From Enterocloster clostridioformis (GTDB lineage: Bacteria; Bacillota; Clostridia; Lachnospirales; Lachnospiraceae): a stretch of DNA of 64,000 bases. Position numbers and translations under genes: made by a program. Position 1 is the first letter of the stretch; the number at the start of each line of letters is the position of its first letter. Location of the stretch: contig NZ_JAIWZC010000001.1 in assembly GCF_020297485.1 (NCBI RefSeq), positions 2,790,001-2,854,000 on the forward strand, given 5' to 3'. The notes beneath the pieces are model-generated. The model did no database searches. It was not told where the DNA came from and saw only the letters and a program-made list of their open reading frames with translations. Positions 42,115-51,083 of this stretch are shown in pieces.

Positions 42115-42517
42115 AATTCTTTTTTACCTACTCTCTTAATTATTTACTTTATCTTTACGTAAACTTTACAAACCCATGATTTTAATTCTAGCACGGTTTT
42201 TTATGGTAGTAAAGTTCAATTTCGTTAAGAAACAGAGGAAAATATTCGTCTTTGGATAACAGAAATGCTATGGGGTAAAATGGAAAATGCCTCCATTATC
42301 CATATATAGATAATGCAGGCAATGCAGACCGTGCAAAAATGTTTGCAGTTTCTTTAAATATATTTTCAGAGAAAATATACTCCAATTATTGATAATGTTT
42401 TATCTCTCATCCGGGTTTCCTGTTTATTCTTGGAGCTGCGGGCCGCCTTTTCCAGTCTGTTCCTCACAAGACAGACAGGTCCGGTCCGATTTTCCCAGTC
42501 CATCCCTCCTGAGCCGG
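42115..42517. other. Intergenic segment between larE and the Pit operon
   Basis: Contains the Pit operon promoter region on the minus strand. A 9-bp hairpin TATATTTTC/GAAAATATA at 42359-42379 and a GTCTGT/ACAGAC dyad near 42450-42480 are possible terminator structures for the larE transcript. No gene is seen. Confidence 0.5.
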
Positions 42518-43378
42518 TCAGCTCAGTCCGGTCAGCCCCACATCCATGCTTCCGGAACGGAATCCTTCTGCATCCAGGGTTATATATACAAACCCCATTT
42601 CCTTGAGACGGCTGACGATTTCCTTCCGGCATTTCATAAATACATCAAAGGCTTCCGGGTCCAGTTCCAGGCGCGCGATATCTCCGTGAAGCCTGAGACG
42701 TACATTGCCAGGAACCATGGTTCTGACATAAGCTTCTCCCGCTCCGATTCTTCCCAGCACCTCATAATCCAGGACAGCGCCGTAAGGCAGGCGGGTAGCC
42801 ATACAGGGAGTGGACGGGCGGGATGCCACCGATATTCCGTACTCTGATGCCAGGGCCTTTACCTGGGCCTTGGTTATGCGCAGCTCTGCCAGGGGACTAA
42901 TGATTCCCAGCTCCTTAAGCGCCTGGATTCCGGGGCGGTATACATGCATATCGTCCTCATTGGTGCCGTCCAGAATATACCGGATTCCCCTGGCCTGTGC
43001 CAGTTCTGCCAGCTTGGAAAACAGATGGCGCTTACACAGATAGCAGCGGTTTACCGGGTTATTTTTGATTGCCTCCTGCTCCAGCTCGTCCACGGTAATG
43101 ACTTCATGGATTCCCCCCAGCTCCCCTGCCACGCGCCTGGCTATCTCCAGGTCGCAGGAAGGATGCAGGCGGCTGTCAAACGTCACGGCGTATACGTTTC
43201 TTCCCGTATGGGCGGCTGCGTCTGCTGCTGTCTTTAAAAGCAGGCTTGAATCCACTCCGCCGGAAAACGCAAGGCATATATCCTCTTTGGCCAGCTGCTC
43301 CATCCTGGCCTCCAGACACTTTTTCATATGATACAGAGATGGCCTTTCATCACTGTAGCTGTTATTTACCGTATTCAT
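42518..43378 (-). CDS. larE: LarE, ATP-dependent sulfur transferase of nickel-pincer cofactor synthesis
   Basis: A 286-residue PP-loop enzyme (SGGVDSS at residues 39-45) that activates the carboxylates of the LarB product by adenylation and inserts sulfur. Cys192 in RPSTPCMATRLPYG matches the sulfur-donor or cluster Cys. A CxxC pair (Cys112, Cys115 in RCYLCKRHLF) suggests the three-Cys, iron-sulfur form of LarE rather than the sacrificial single-Cys form; this assignment is from motif memory. Last gene of the nik-larBCE operon. Confidence 0.92.
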   Translation of the reverse strand: MNTVNNSYSDERPSLYHMKKCLEARMEQLAKEDICLAFSGGVDSSLLLKTAADAAAHTGRNVYAVTFDSRLHPSCDLEIARRVAGELGGIHEVITVDELEQEAIKNNPVNRCYLCKRHLFSKLAELAQARGIRYILDGTNEDDMHVYRPGIQALKELGIISPLAELRITKAQVKALASEYGISVASRPSTPCMATRLPYGAVLDYEVLGRIGAGEAYVRTMVPGNVRLRLHGDIARLELDPEAFDVFMKCRKEIVSRLKEMGFVYITLDAEGFRSGSMDVGLTGLS

Positions 43379-43411
43379 ACAAATCTCCTAATCTGACATT
43401 ATCTGTATCCA

Positions 43412-44734
43412 TTAATCCTGCCGGCTTTCCTCTGCCTTCCTACGTACCTGATGATACGCGGTCTGAAAATCCGCGCCCTGTTCCATACAGATACGCCGGA
43501 TGCTTTCATATTCAGGATAGAAGAACTTTCTGCCTTTGTAAGCGCACACCTTCACATCCGCCGGCCCGTAACTGGTTTCCACCTGGATTTCACTCCGCTC
43601 AAGAACAGTCCTCTCCGTTGGATAACGGCGGATTCCGATGGTGGTGGTCTGGGTCAGTATGATTTCCTCCATGGCCTCTATGGATGACTCACGGCAAAGC
43701 ACGGACATCATATAGGCAGGACGGTTTTTCTTCATGTGAATAGGGGTATACCACACATCCGCGGCCCCGGCATCAAGGAGCATCTCCATGGTAAGGCCCA
43801 GCATTTCCCCTGTACAGTCATCCAGGTTCGTCTCCAACACCCACATGGTACGGTCCTCATCCTGTGAATTCTCCAGCAGCATGGCCCGGAGCACATTCGC
43901 CTGTTTAAAGACCTTGTTCCCCGCCCCCATTCCTATCTTAAGCAGACGGCAGGAAGCCGGAAGCCGGTCCTTTGTCCGCAGCGCGGCGGCAATGGCTGCC
44001 CCGGTAGGCGTAACCATTTCCCCGTCATTGTCTGTAAAATGCAGCTTAAGTCCATAGGAGGAAGCAATATTAGCCGTAGCCGGTACAGGAACCGGCAGTA
44101 CACCGTGCTGGCAGCGGACATGGCCGTGGCCTTCAGACAATGCGGAAACCACCACATCCTCCACGCCCAGATTGTCCATACAGACTGCCACGCTGATAAT
44201 GTCCACAATGGAATCAATGGCTCCCACTTCATGAAAATGAACCTGCTCAACAGGAAGCCCATGGGCCTTGGATTCCGCCTCCGCCACAATGCGGAACATG
44301 GTCCGGGCCATTTCCTTCACCCTTTCATTGGAATCCAGATGGTCTATGATATGATAAATGTCGTGGAGGTTCCGGTGAGTATGGGAGTGGGAATGGCCGT
44401 CCTCATGCTCATGGCTGTGCTCGTGCTTATGCCCATGACAATGCTCATGTACCTCTGAATGCCCACAGCTGTCTACGCGCTCATACGCATCTTCCTGCCG
44501 ATGCGTATGCTCGTGGCTGTGTCCATGCCCATCCGCCTCCAAATGCACATCAAAATCAAAGACATCCAGACCGCACACCACCTTCCGGCCAAAATGCAGA
44601 TGGTATCCATCCACTCCCAGACTCTCCAGCGCATTCTCCAGCACCTGCCTGTCCGCTCCCAGGTCAAGCAGGGCTCCTACCGTCATGTCCCCGCTGATAC
44701 CCGAATTACACTCCAGATATAAAATCTTTCCCAT
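43412..44734 (-). CDS. larC: LarC, nickel insertion enzyme of nickel-pincer cofactor synthesis
   Basis: A 440-residue protein that inserts nickel into the pincer ligand using CTP. It begins with YLECNSGISGDMTVGALLDLG, typical of LarC. Residues 70-125 hold a striking His-rich stretch (HGHSHEHTH, HEHCHGHKHEHSHEHEDGH) likely to hold nickel. The Lactobacillus gene needs a programmed frameshift to make the full protein; here one uninterrupted frame encodes both halves. It starts 1 base after the larB stop. Confidence 0.94.
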   Translation of the reverse strand: MGKILYLECNSGISGDMTVGALLDLGADRQVLENALESLGVDGYHLHFGRKVVCGLDVFDFDVHLEADGHGHSHEHTHRQEDAYERVDSCGHSEVHEHCHGHKHEHSHEHEDGHSHSHTHRNLHDIYHIIDHLDSNERVKEMARTMFRIVAEAESKAHGLPVEQVHFHEVGAIDSIVDIISVAVCMDNLGVEDVVVSALSEGHGHVRCQHGVLPVPVPATANIASSYGLKLHFTDNDGEMVTPTGAAIAAALRTKDRLPASCRLLKIGMGAGNKVFKQANVLRAMLLENSQDEDRTMWVLETNLDDCTGEMLGLTMEMLLDAGAADVWYTPIHMKKNRPAYMMSVLCRESSIEAMEEIILTQTTTIGIRRYPTERTVLERSEIQVETSYGPADVKVCAYKGRKFFYPEYESIRRICMEQGADFQTAYHQVRRKAEESRQD

Positions 44735-44735
44735 T

Positions 44736-45479
44736 TTATCTCACCGCCATTCTGTTTATTTGGGCCGCCAGGTAGCCGGCCCCGTATCCATTGTCAATAT
44801 TAACCACCGATATCCCGTTGGCACAGGAATTAAGCATTGTAAGAAGAGCCGATAACCCATGGAAGCTGGCGCCGTATCCCACAGAGGTGGGGACTGCCAC
44901 CACAGGGCATTCCACCAGGCCTGCTATCACCGTGCCCAGGGCGCCTTCCATTCCGGCCACCGCCACAATGCAGTTAGCCTTGTCCAGGCGTTCCCTCTGG
45001 GCCAGAAGCCTGTGGATTCCGGCAACTCCCACATCAAATATCCGGTCTGCCCTGCATCCGAAATATTCAGCGGTCTGGGCTGCTTCCTCGGCCACCGGTA
45101 TGTCCGCCGTGCCTCCCGTGCACACTGCCACACACCCCCTGCGCTCTTTACCCGGCTTCTCCACCTTGAGTATCCGTGATATGGGATCATACACCACCTC
45201 CGGCACCGCTGTTCTCACCAGCTCAGCCTGGCTCTCAGAAGCCCTGGTTCCCAGGACCTCCCCGTCTCTCTCATAAAATTTCTTATAAATTTCCAGCAAA
45301 TACGCATCCGGTTTTCCCTGGCAGAATACGGTTTCCCCAAAACCGGAGCGCAGCTTCCTGTGATGGTCCAGCTTGGCATATCCCAAATCCTCATATGGCA
45401 GGTTCTTAAGCCGCATCTGCGCATCCTCTATCTCAACACTGCCGGACTTTACCTGTTCCAGTAATTCCCTGACATCCAT
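44736..45479 (-). CDS. larB: LarB, nicotinic acid adenine dinucleotide carboxylase/hydrolase
   Basis: A 247-residue protein of the AIR carboxylase-like family. In nickel-pincer synthesis LarB carboxylates the pyridinium ring of NaAD and cleaves the phosphoanhydride. Visible features are YAKLDHHRKLRSGFGETVFC near residue 35, CTGGTADIPVAEEAAQTAEY near 140, and VPTSVGYGASFHGLSALLTM near 205. It is the first of the larBCE group and follows the Nik ATPase gene by 16 bases, so nickel uptake and cofactor synthesis are cotranscribed. Confidence 0.94.
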   Translation of the reverse strand: MDVRELLEQVKSGSVEIEDAQMRLKNLPYEDLGYAKLDHHRKLRSGFGETVFCQGKPDAYLLEIYKKFYERDGEVLGTRASESQAELVRTAVPEVVYDPISRILKVEKPGKERRGCVAVCTGGTADIPVAEEAAQTAEYFGCRADRIFDVGVAGIHRLLAQRERLDKANCIVAVAGMEGALGTVIAGLVECPVVAVPTSVGYGASFHGLSALLTMLNSCANGISVVNIDNGYGAGYLAAQINRMAVR

Positions 45480-45495
45480 CTTTCGTTCTCCTCTC

Positions 45496-46122
45496 TCAAA
45501 TCCATACGGTTAAGCTATCCGTTCTCAAATCAGCCACCCTGCCGCAAACACGTTCCAGCAGCTCCTCTGAATGGCTGACCACCAGCAGACCCAGCTCCCG
45601 CGTCTTCACTTCCTCCAAAAGGAATCCCCAGATTTGGCTCTGGGTGATAAGGTCCAGCATGGCGCTTATCTCATCTGCCAGAATGAACCGGGTGCGCTTA
45701 CCCAGGGCCCTGGCTATACAGAACCGCTGCAGCTCCCCTCCGGACAGCTCTCCCGGATACCGGTTCAGCCAGTCCGGTTCGATTCCCAGGCCGCGGACCA
45801 CCCGTTCCTCCACAGCATCCCCTTCCCTCAGCACCTCCCGCATCTTAAGACGGGGATTTACCGACAGTTCCGGATGCTGCCATATCATCTGCACCGGATT
45901 GTAACCGCCCCAGGAAGAAATACTTTTTCCGTCTAAAGCCACAGTCCCATGGTCTGGCTTCTCATAACCAGCCAGTATCTTGCAAAAAGTAGTCTTTCCA
46001 AAACCGCTGGGAGCCTTCAGCCCCACACGTTCCCCGCTCTCCAGACTCATGCTGACATTGTTCAGTATTTTCCGGTTCCCATTGTCGTATTGAAACGAAA
46101 TATTCATTGCTTCCAGTCTCAT
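45496..46122 (-). CDS. nikE: Nickel/peptide-type ABC transporter ATPase (NikE-like)
   Basis: A 208-residue ATPase. Walker A reads APSGFGKTTF, the signature LSGGELQRFCIARAL and Walker B FILADEISAML. It lacks the C-terminal Opp/Dpp-type extension, so it is short. The start at 46122 (MRLEAM) overlaps the previous stop in an ATGA arrangement; the frame upstream is only open by chance. Paired with the NikD-like ATPase it powers the importer. The Asp-Glu and signature are intact. Confidence 0.88.
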   Translation of the reverse strand: MRLEAMNISFQYDNGNRKILNNVSMSLESGERVGLKAPSGFGKTTFCKILAGYEKPDHGTVALDGKSISSWGGYNPVQMIWQHPELSVNPRLKMREVLREGDAVEERVVRGLGIEPDWLNRYPGELSGGELQRFCIARALGKRTRFILADEISAMLDLITQSQIWGFLLEEVKTRELGLLVVSHSEELLERVCGRVADLRTDSLTVWI

Positions 46123-47051
46123 ACTCCCGCCTTCCTGCATTTTACCATGCCGCCGCGAAAACTGCGATAGGAAATTTCCTGAAGACAGCCCTCGTCCATA
46201 TCCGGGCAGCGGGGCCCATAGGGACATCCCGCGGGCATATCCGCCGCATAGGGCTGGGTTCCGGACGCTGCCTTAAACCCGTGTCGGGGCATGGCCCGGA
46301 AAAGAGCTCTGGTATAGGGATGACGAAGCCTCTGTTCATCCTCAAAATCCGCTGCCAGGGCTTCCTCCACATTGGTACCCGCATAAAATACCACGATTCT
46401 GTCAGCCACCTCCAGAGCCAGCTCCAAATCATGGGTGATGAGAAGAACCCCTGCCCCCTCGTCCGCTATCTCCCGGAAATGGTTGAGCACACGCCTGGCC
46501 GCTCTGATATGAAGCCCCGGAGTGGGTTCGTCTGCAATGACTAGTCTGGGATGCTCCATCACTGCGGTTGAAATCAGAACCCTTCTGGTCATTCCCCCGG
46601 ACAGTTCAAAAGGATACAGTCCCTCCGTATCCTCTCCCAGCCCGTAGCGCCCCAGAGACTCACGGCAGCGCTTCACACTCTCCTTATCCTTTTGTCCCCT
46701 TCGTACCTGCTCCCCCACCTTCATCAGCGGATCCAGATAGGACACGCTCTGGGGTACCAGTACCATCCGGCTTCCCCGGAGCTGTTCCTTCCGCTTCTGG
46801 TTCAGAATTTCCCCCTCAAAGAAAACCGTCCCCTGACAGGCGGCATTCTGCGGCAGAAGTCCCATGACCGCATGGGCAAGAAGGCTCTTTCCCGAACCGC
46901 TGGAACCGGCTACGGCCACCACCTCATGTTCCCGTACCTTTATGTTCAGGTCCCGAATCACGGGAAGTTCCCTCTGGCGCCATCCCCCCACATACTGGGA
47001 AAATGAAATCATCAGGTGTTCCACCGACAATATGACTTGTTTTTCTTCCAT
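46119..47051 (-). CDS. nikD: Nickel/peptide-type ABC transporter ATPase (NikD-like)
   Basis: A 310-residue Opp/Dpp/Nik-type ATPase. Walker A is AGSSGSGKSLL, the signature LSGGMTRRVLIS, and Walker B LVIADEPTPGL. A C-terminal Cys-rich oligopeptide-transporter motif (AGCPYGPRCPDMDEGC) is present. It overlaps the nikE start by 4 bases. Family members import peptides or nickel complexes; the adjacent lar genes favour nickel. Confidence 0.9.
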   Translation of the reverse strand: MEEKQVILSVEHLMISFSQYVGGWRQRELPVIRDLNIKVREHEVVAVAGSSGSGKSLLAHAVMGLLPQNAACQGTVFFEGEILNQKRKEQLRGSRMVLVPQSVSYLDPLMKVGEQVRRGQKDKESVKRCRESLGRYGLGEDTEGLYPFELSGGMTRRVLISTAVMEHPRLVIADEPTPGLHIRAARRVLNHFREIADEGAGVLLITHDLELALEVADRIVVFYAGTNVEEALAADFEDEQRLRHPYTRALFRAMPRHGFKAASGTQPYAADMPAGCPYGPRCPDMDEGCLQEISYRSFRGGMVKCRKAGV

Positions 47052-47098
47052 GACAACCTCCTACAGAACAAACCCCTGCAACAGTGCAGGCAGAGATT

Positions 47099-47935
47099 CT
47101 ACAGATGGGCCTGGGCCGGGTCCAGCAGACGGCTCAGCGTATCCCCGATAAAATGGAACAGGACCACCACAAATACCAGCAACAGCCCCGGAAACAGGGC
47201 CAGCCACCATTTTCCCATGACCAGGTATTTCATGCTCTCAGACAGGATAACGCCCACTGCGGGCTGCTCCGGCGGCAGTCCGAAGCCCAGGAAGGTTATG
47301 CTGGCCTCATGAAGGATTGCATGGGGAAACAGCAGAACCATGCCCACAAACAGCTGGGGCAGAAGATGAGGCGTCATATGTTTGAGGGCAATATAAAGCC
47401 TTCCCTTTCCCAGCTTCTTGGCAACCTGTATATACTGGCTCTCACGAAGCTGCATGACCTCCCCCCGCAGAAGCCTGGCCAGGGATGTCCAGTGGGTCAG
47501 TGAAATGCCAATCAGTACACCCCAGAATCCCTTTCCCACTGCAAAGGAAATGAGAATCAGCAGCAGGATATGGGGTATTCCCATGACCAGATCAATGATT
47601 CCCCCTATGACAGCGTCCGTGACCCTGCCCAGACAGGCGGCCATGGTTCCCATGATGAAGGCCGCCACCGCGCTGAAGCATGCTGTCAAAAACCCGATGC
47701 GTATGCTGATGGATAAGCCTGTAAGGCTGCGGATGAACATATCCCGTCCCATCCAGTCCGTTCCAAAGGGATAGGCCAGGCTGGGCGGCAGATTCTTTCT
47801 GGTGAAATCCGTGGCCAGTGCCCGCTCCTTTAACACCTGGCCGGCAATGGCAATGGCCGCCAGCAGGATGACCGATACCGCCAGCAGCACCGCCATGGCC
47901 TTGCGGCGGTTCCATCTGTGTCTTTGTGCGTTCAT
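47099..47935 (-). CDS. nikC: Nickel/peptide-type ABC transporter permease (NikC-like)
   Basis: A 278-residue inner membrane permease with the Opp/Dpp/Nik order: an N-terminal membrane helix, the YPFGTDWMGRDMFIRSLTG periplasmic-type segment, and the EAA-like loop HWTSLARLLRGEVMQLRESQ. The start at 47935 is used because it overlaps the nikB stop (ATGA) with AGGAGGAGC before it; a longer upstream frame lies inside nikB and is not credible. Confidence 0.9.
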   Translation of the reverse strand: MNAQRHRWNRRKAMAVLLAVSVILLAAIAIAGQVLKERALATDFTRKNLPPSLAYPFGTDWMGRDMFIRSLTGLSISIRIGFLTACFSAVAAFIMGTMAACLGRVTDAVIGGIIDLVMGIPHILLLILISFAVGKGFWGVLIGISLTHWTSLARLLRGEVMQLRESQYIQVAKKLGKGRLYIALKHMTPHLLPQLFVGMVLLFPHAILHEASITFLGFGLPPEQPAVGVILSESMKYLVMGKWWLALFPGLLLVFVVVLFHFIGDTLSRLLDPAQAHL

Positions 47936-48912
47936 CCCCTGCTCCTCCTGATTCTGGGATCCACCGTTCCATACAAGAGGTTGGCGGTAAAGTTCCCTAA
48001 AAATACAATGGCCGCGCTGATGATTGTAATTCCCATCAAAAGCGGCACATCCCCGCCCAGTCCGGCCGTCACAGCAGCCTGTCCCAGGCCCGGATAGGAA
48101 AATACCTGCTCCACCAGCACGGAGCCTCCGAATATCTCGCTGACAGAGGCAAACTGGAGCGTCATGGCAGGAAGAAGGATGTTGCGGATTCCATGCCTGC
48201 GGATAATGGACCATTCCGACTCCCCCCTGGCCCTGGCAAACAGTACATAATCACTTTCCATGACCTCTGCCATCTTCTCCCTTGTGTGGAGGGCAATGTT
48301 GGAGATGCCTGTAATGGACAATGCAGCCCCAGGCAGTATGCCATGAATCAGGCGGTCCTTCATGGTCACAGCCCACGCCTCCACCCCGATTGGAACGGAA
48401 AGTCCTATGGGGAGCAGCTTAAGCCAGACCGCGAATACCACCAACAGTACCAGGGCCACCCAAAAGGCCGGCGTACTGGCAGTTGCCAGGGCATAGGAAG
48501 AAATAATACGGTCCGCTGCCTTTCCCTTTTTTGCCCCGGCTATGATTCCCATAAGGAACCCAATGAATCCGGACAAAATCCATGCCGCCGCCATAATCCA
48601 AAGGGAATTGGCCAGCTTCTCCCCGATTACCTGGGCCACAGGCCTGCGGTACAAAAGGGAGATACCCATATCCCCCTTAAGGAAATCACCGGCCCAGGCC
48701 AGATAACGGGTTACAGGCGGCGTGTTGACTCCCCAGTATTCCTGGAGCCTGGCAATCTGCTCGCTGCTCATGCTGCCAAGGGCCGCCTGCCCCACATTGG
48801 TGGTAAGGGGGTCCAGCGGAGAGACCGACACCAGGAAAAACGCCGCCATACTCACCAGCACCAGCAGGACCGCCATCCGTATGAAACTAACACCCGCCTG
48901 TTTCCAACTCAT
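47932..48912 (-). CDS. nikB: Nickel/peptide-type ABC transporter permease (NikB-like)
   Basis: A 326-residue permease with an N-terminal membrane helix, the LDPLTTNVGQAALGSMSSEQ region and the EAA-like loop ESDYVLFARARGESEWSIIR. The start at 48912 (MSWKQAG) follows AGGAAGG by 8 bases; an ATG 27 bases upstream has no site. It pairs with the NikC-like permease to form the channel. Confidence 0.9.
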   Translation of the reverse strand: MSWKQAGVSFIRMAVLLVLVSMAAFFLVSVSPLDPLTTNVGQAALGSMSSEQIARLQEYWGVNTPPVTRYLAWAGDFLKGDMGISLLYRRPVAQVIGEKLANSLWIMAAAWILSGFIGFLMGIIAGAKKGKAADRIISSYALATASTPAFWVALVLLVVFAVWLKLLPIGLSVPIGVEAWAVTMKDRLIHGILPGAALSITGISNIALHTREKMAEVMESDYVLFARARGESEWSIIRRHGIRNILLPAMTLQFASVSEIFGGSVLVEQVFSYPGLGQAAVTAGLGGDVPLLMGITIISAAIVFLGNFTANLLYGTVDPRIRRSRG

Positions 48913-48951
48913 GATTTTATCCTTCCTGCATACATACAACTATGTCTTCTT

Positions 48952-50664
48952 TTATTCCCAGCTCCACTGGTCCACATTATTCACAATGGACCATCCGTGG
49001 CCATGGGGATGGATTTTCTGCTCCGCCACCTTAAGTCCGTCCCCGGACCAGTACAGATGGTCTATATTAACCAGCCAAATCCACGGTATATCCCCGTCCT
49101 GGGTCACTCCCTCGGTCCCGTCCCACTGGGCCTTCTTCCACAGCTCGTAAGAATCCTCCAAATTCCCGCTGGCCAGGGCCTCGTCCATGTACCGGTCCAC
49201 GCTGTCATTGGCATAGGGAGAATACTCCGCCAGGCCGGTATCCTTCATAGTATGGTAAATATTGTAGAGCTCCATAGGCGTATGGGCGCCCCAGCCCCAC
49301 ATAAGCGGCTCTGTCTGGGCGCGGTCATAGGCGTCATCCCAGCCAACGCCCTCTATCTTTACATCAATTCCCACTTCCTTAAGCTGGTTGGCAGTATCCG
49401 CCGCCAGGGCCTGGCGTACAGAATCGCTGGCCGGGTACATCAGTGTAAATCCGGCCCTGACGCCATCCTTTTCCCTTATTCCGTCTGAACCTGCCTTCCA
49501 TCCGGCTTCCTCCAGAAGCTCTGCTGCCTTTTCCGGGTCATACTCTGTCTTTGCAGACTCATTGTACCAGGGCATCTTATCACACACGCTGTATGCCGGA
49601 CTTCCGTAACCGTTCAGCACATGTTCAATCATTTCATCCCTGTCAATCGCAATATTCACAGCTCTTCTCACCTGTACATCCGACGTAAAATTATTTCCAA
49701 CAACGGTTTTGCCGTCAGATACGGTGCCGGCCTTTACAGCCGGAAGGTTGAAGCCCCGGTTATCCACTGTCTCAAAGGAAAGGAGCTCATATCCGGGAAG
49801 CGTCTGGTCCGAATAGGACGCGGCCGTATAGGCCAGGTCCACCTGACCGGACATAACAGCCGCGTAAGCCGCGTCCTCTTCCATGAAAAGTATGGTCACC
49901 TTCTTCATTTTCGGCTCTGTCCCGTAATAATCCGGGTTCGCCTCAAATATGACCTGCTGTCCCTTATCCCACTGTTTCATGATATATCTGCCGGAACCAA
50001 TGGGATGTGACCCGTAATCCGCCCCGTAGGCATGTTCCGGTACGATTCCCACGATTGCCATGGTATAGGGCCAGATGGAATAGGGCCGGTTCATGTGAAA
50101 TACCACGGTGGAATCATCCGGCGCCTCTGCACTCTCTAACATGGTAAAATCATTGACAGAGCTGGTGTCCCGGAGTGTGTTGTATGTAAATGCCACATCC
50201 CTGGCAGTCAGCTTCTCTCCGTCTGTAAACTTAACATCATCCCGTATATTCACGGTCCAGGTAAGGCCGTCCTGGCTCACCTCCATATCGGTTGCCAGGT
50301 CATATCCTATTTTCAGGCCGGCTGTGGTCACGGTCAGCGTACTCTGAATCAGCGGCTCATGGACATGTTCGCCTGCCCCCCATCCGTAGGCAGGATCAAA
50401 TCCGGCCTCCGGCTCTGAGGTTGGCCCCATAACAACCACCACATCGTCCCTTGTCCCATTGCCTGCCTTCTCCCGGGCGCTATTTTCCCCGCTGTTTCCG
50501 GTACTGTCTCCCGCACTGTTTCCAGTACTGTCCGCGGCCGCAGATGTCCCGCTGTCCTTAACGCTGCTGCCCGCGCAGCCCGTCACAACCATGGACACGG
50601 CCAGCATAGCTGCCACGGCATATTTCATTCCATTTCTCATTCCTCGTCTCATTTCCCTCTCCAT
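48952..50664 (-). CDS. nikA: Nickel/peptide-type ABC transporter substrate-binding lipoprotein (NikA-like)
   Basis: A 570-residue SBP_bac_5 family protein. A signal peptide ends in the lipobox VTGC near residue 30, followed by a Ser/Gly/Asn-rich linker and the binding domain (TWTVNIRDDVKFTDGEKLTA, DVAFTYNTLRD). Such proteins bind peptides or metal chelates; the operon with larBCE points to nickel, probably as a chelate. Several in-frame starts lie within the first 13 codons, so the exact start is uncertain. First gene of the nik-lar operon. Confidence 0.88.
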   Translation of the reverse strand: MEREMRRGMRNGMKYAVAAMLAVSMVVTGCAGSSVKDSGTSAAADSTGNSAGDSTGNSGENSAREKAGNGTRDDVVVVMGPTSEPEAGFDPAYGWGAGEHVHEPLIQSTLTVTTAGLKIGYDLATDMEVSQDGLTWTVNIRDDVKFTDGEKLTARDVAFTYNTLRDTSSVNDFTMLESAEAPDDSTVVFHMNRPYSIWPYTMAIVGIVPEHAYGADYGSHPIGSGRYIMKQWDKGQQVIFEANPDYYGTEPKMKKVTILFMEEDAAYAAVMSGQVDLAYTAASYSDQTLPGYELLSFETVDNRGFNLPAVKAGTVSDGKTVVGNNFTSDVQVRRAVNIAIDRDEMIEHVLNGYGSPAYSVCDKMPWYNESAKTEYDPEKAAELLEEAGWKAGSDGIREKDGVRAGFTLMYPASDSVRQALAADTANQLKEVGIDVKIEGVGWDDAYDRAQTEPLMWGWGAHTPMELYNIYHTMKDTGLAEYSPYANDSVDRYMDEALASGNLEDSYELWKKAQWDGTEGVTQDGDIPWIWLVNIDHLYWSGDGLKVAEQKIHPHGHGWSIVNNVDQWSWE

Positions 50665-50944
50665 TTCCTTTTTATGCCCTTCCCATGTGCCCGGACTTCA
50701 TACGCTTATATCTATAATCCCTGATTCAAGCCCTGATTCCATAAATCCAATCCATTTCCCGTCGCAAAAAGCATAAAAAAATACCAGAATAAGCGTATTC
50801 CTTGAGAATACATCCTACCTTCCTGGTATCCCTTACTTCTTAGATGATTTAATCTTACTTCATCGAATTTACTTGGTTCATTCTGAATGTTGACTTCTGT
50901 CAACCGTTAGGAAAATTATACGCAAAAGTCCGCAAAAGGTCAAC
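50665..50944 (-). promoter_or_regulatory. Promoter, palindrome and leader attenuator of the nik-lar operon
   Basis: On the minus strand there is a consensus-like promoter: -35 TTGACC (50938-50943), a 17-base spacer, and -10 TATAAT (50915-50920). A palindrome GTTGAC-AGAA-GTCAAC at 50889-50904 lies just after it. A ~110-base leader then ends in a hairpin with seven T (50775-50829) before the nikA start at 50664. The palindrome could be a repressor site, and the leader could be an attenuator sensing metal or cofactor. A small frame at 50712-50903 starts with TTG without a ribosome site and is not credited. Confidence 0.65.
50775..50829 (-). terminator. Intrinsic terminator within the nikA leader
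   Basis: ATACCAG (50781-50787 complement) pairs with CTGGTAT (50823-50829 complement), with an inner GTATTC/GAATAC stem, followed by T7 on the minus strand. It lies between the promoter and nikA, so it must be bypassed for the operon to be expressed. Confidence 0.7.
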
Positions 50945-51010
50945 GCTTTTCTTGCCAAACGTTTGCCCATATATTAAACAGTCAGCCTGAACCATCCCCA
51001 CAAAGGGGAA

Positions 51011-51045
51011 AAGTTCCCAGGGAGCCAACACCTCCCTGGGAACTT
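51011..51045 (-). terminator. Terminator of the SsuA-like gene
   Basis: AAGTTCCCAGGGAG (51011-51024) pairs exactly with CTCCCTGGGAACTT (51032-51045) around a 7-base loop, with CTTTTC following on the minus strand. It ends the leftward catabolic operon before the nik promoter. Confidence 0.8.
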
Positions 51046-51083
51046 TTTAGTGTAACTATGCACCTTTCTTATCTGTCTCTTAT

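Noticed and set aside
48193..49488. A 431-codon plus-strand frame opposite the nik genes
   Set aside because: It is a long antisense shadow of nikA and nikB in G+C-rich sequence; those genes have clear domains and spacing.
50712..50903. A 63-codon frame in the nikA leader
   Set aside because: TTG start without a ribosome site; the frame runs through an intrinsic terminator hairpin and its T run.
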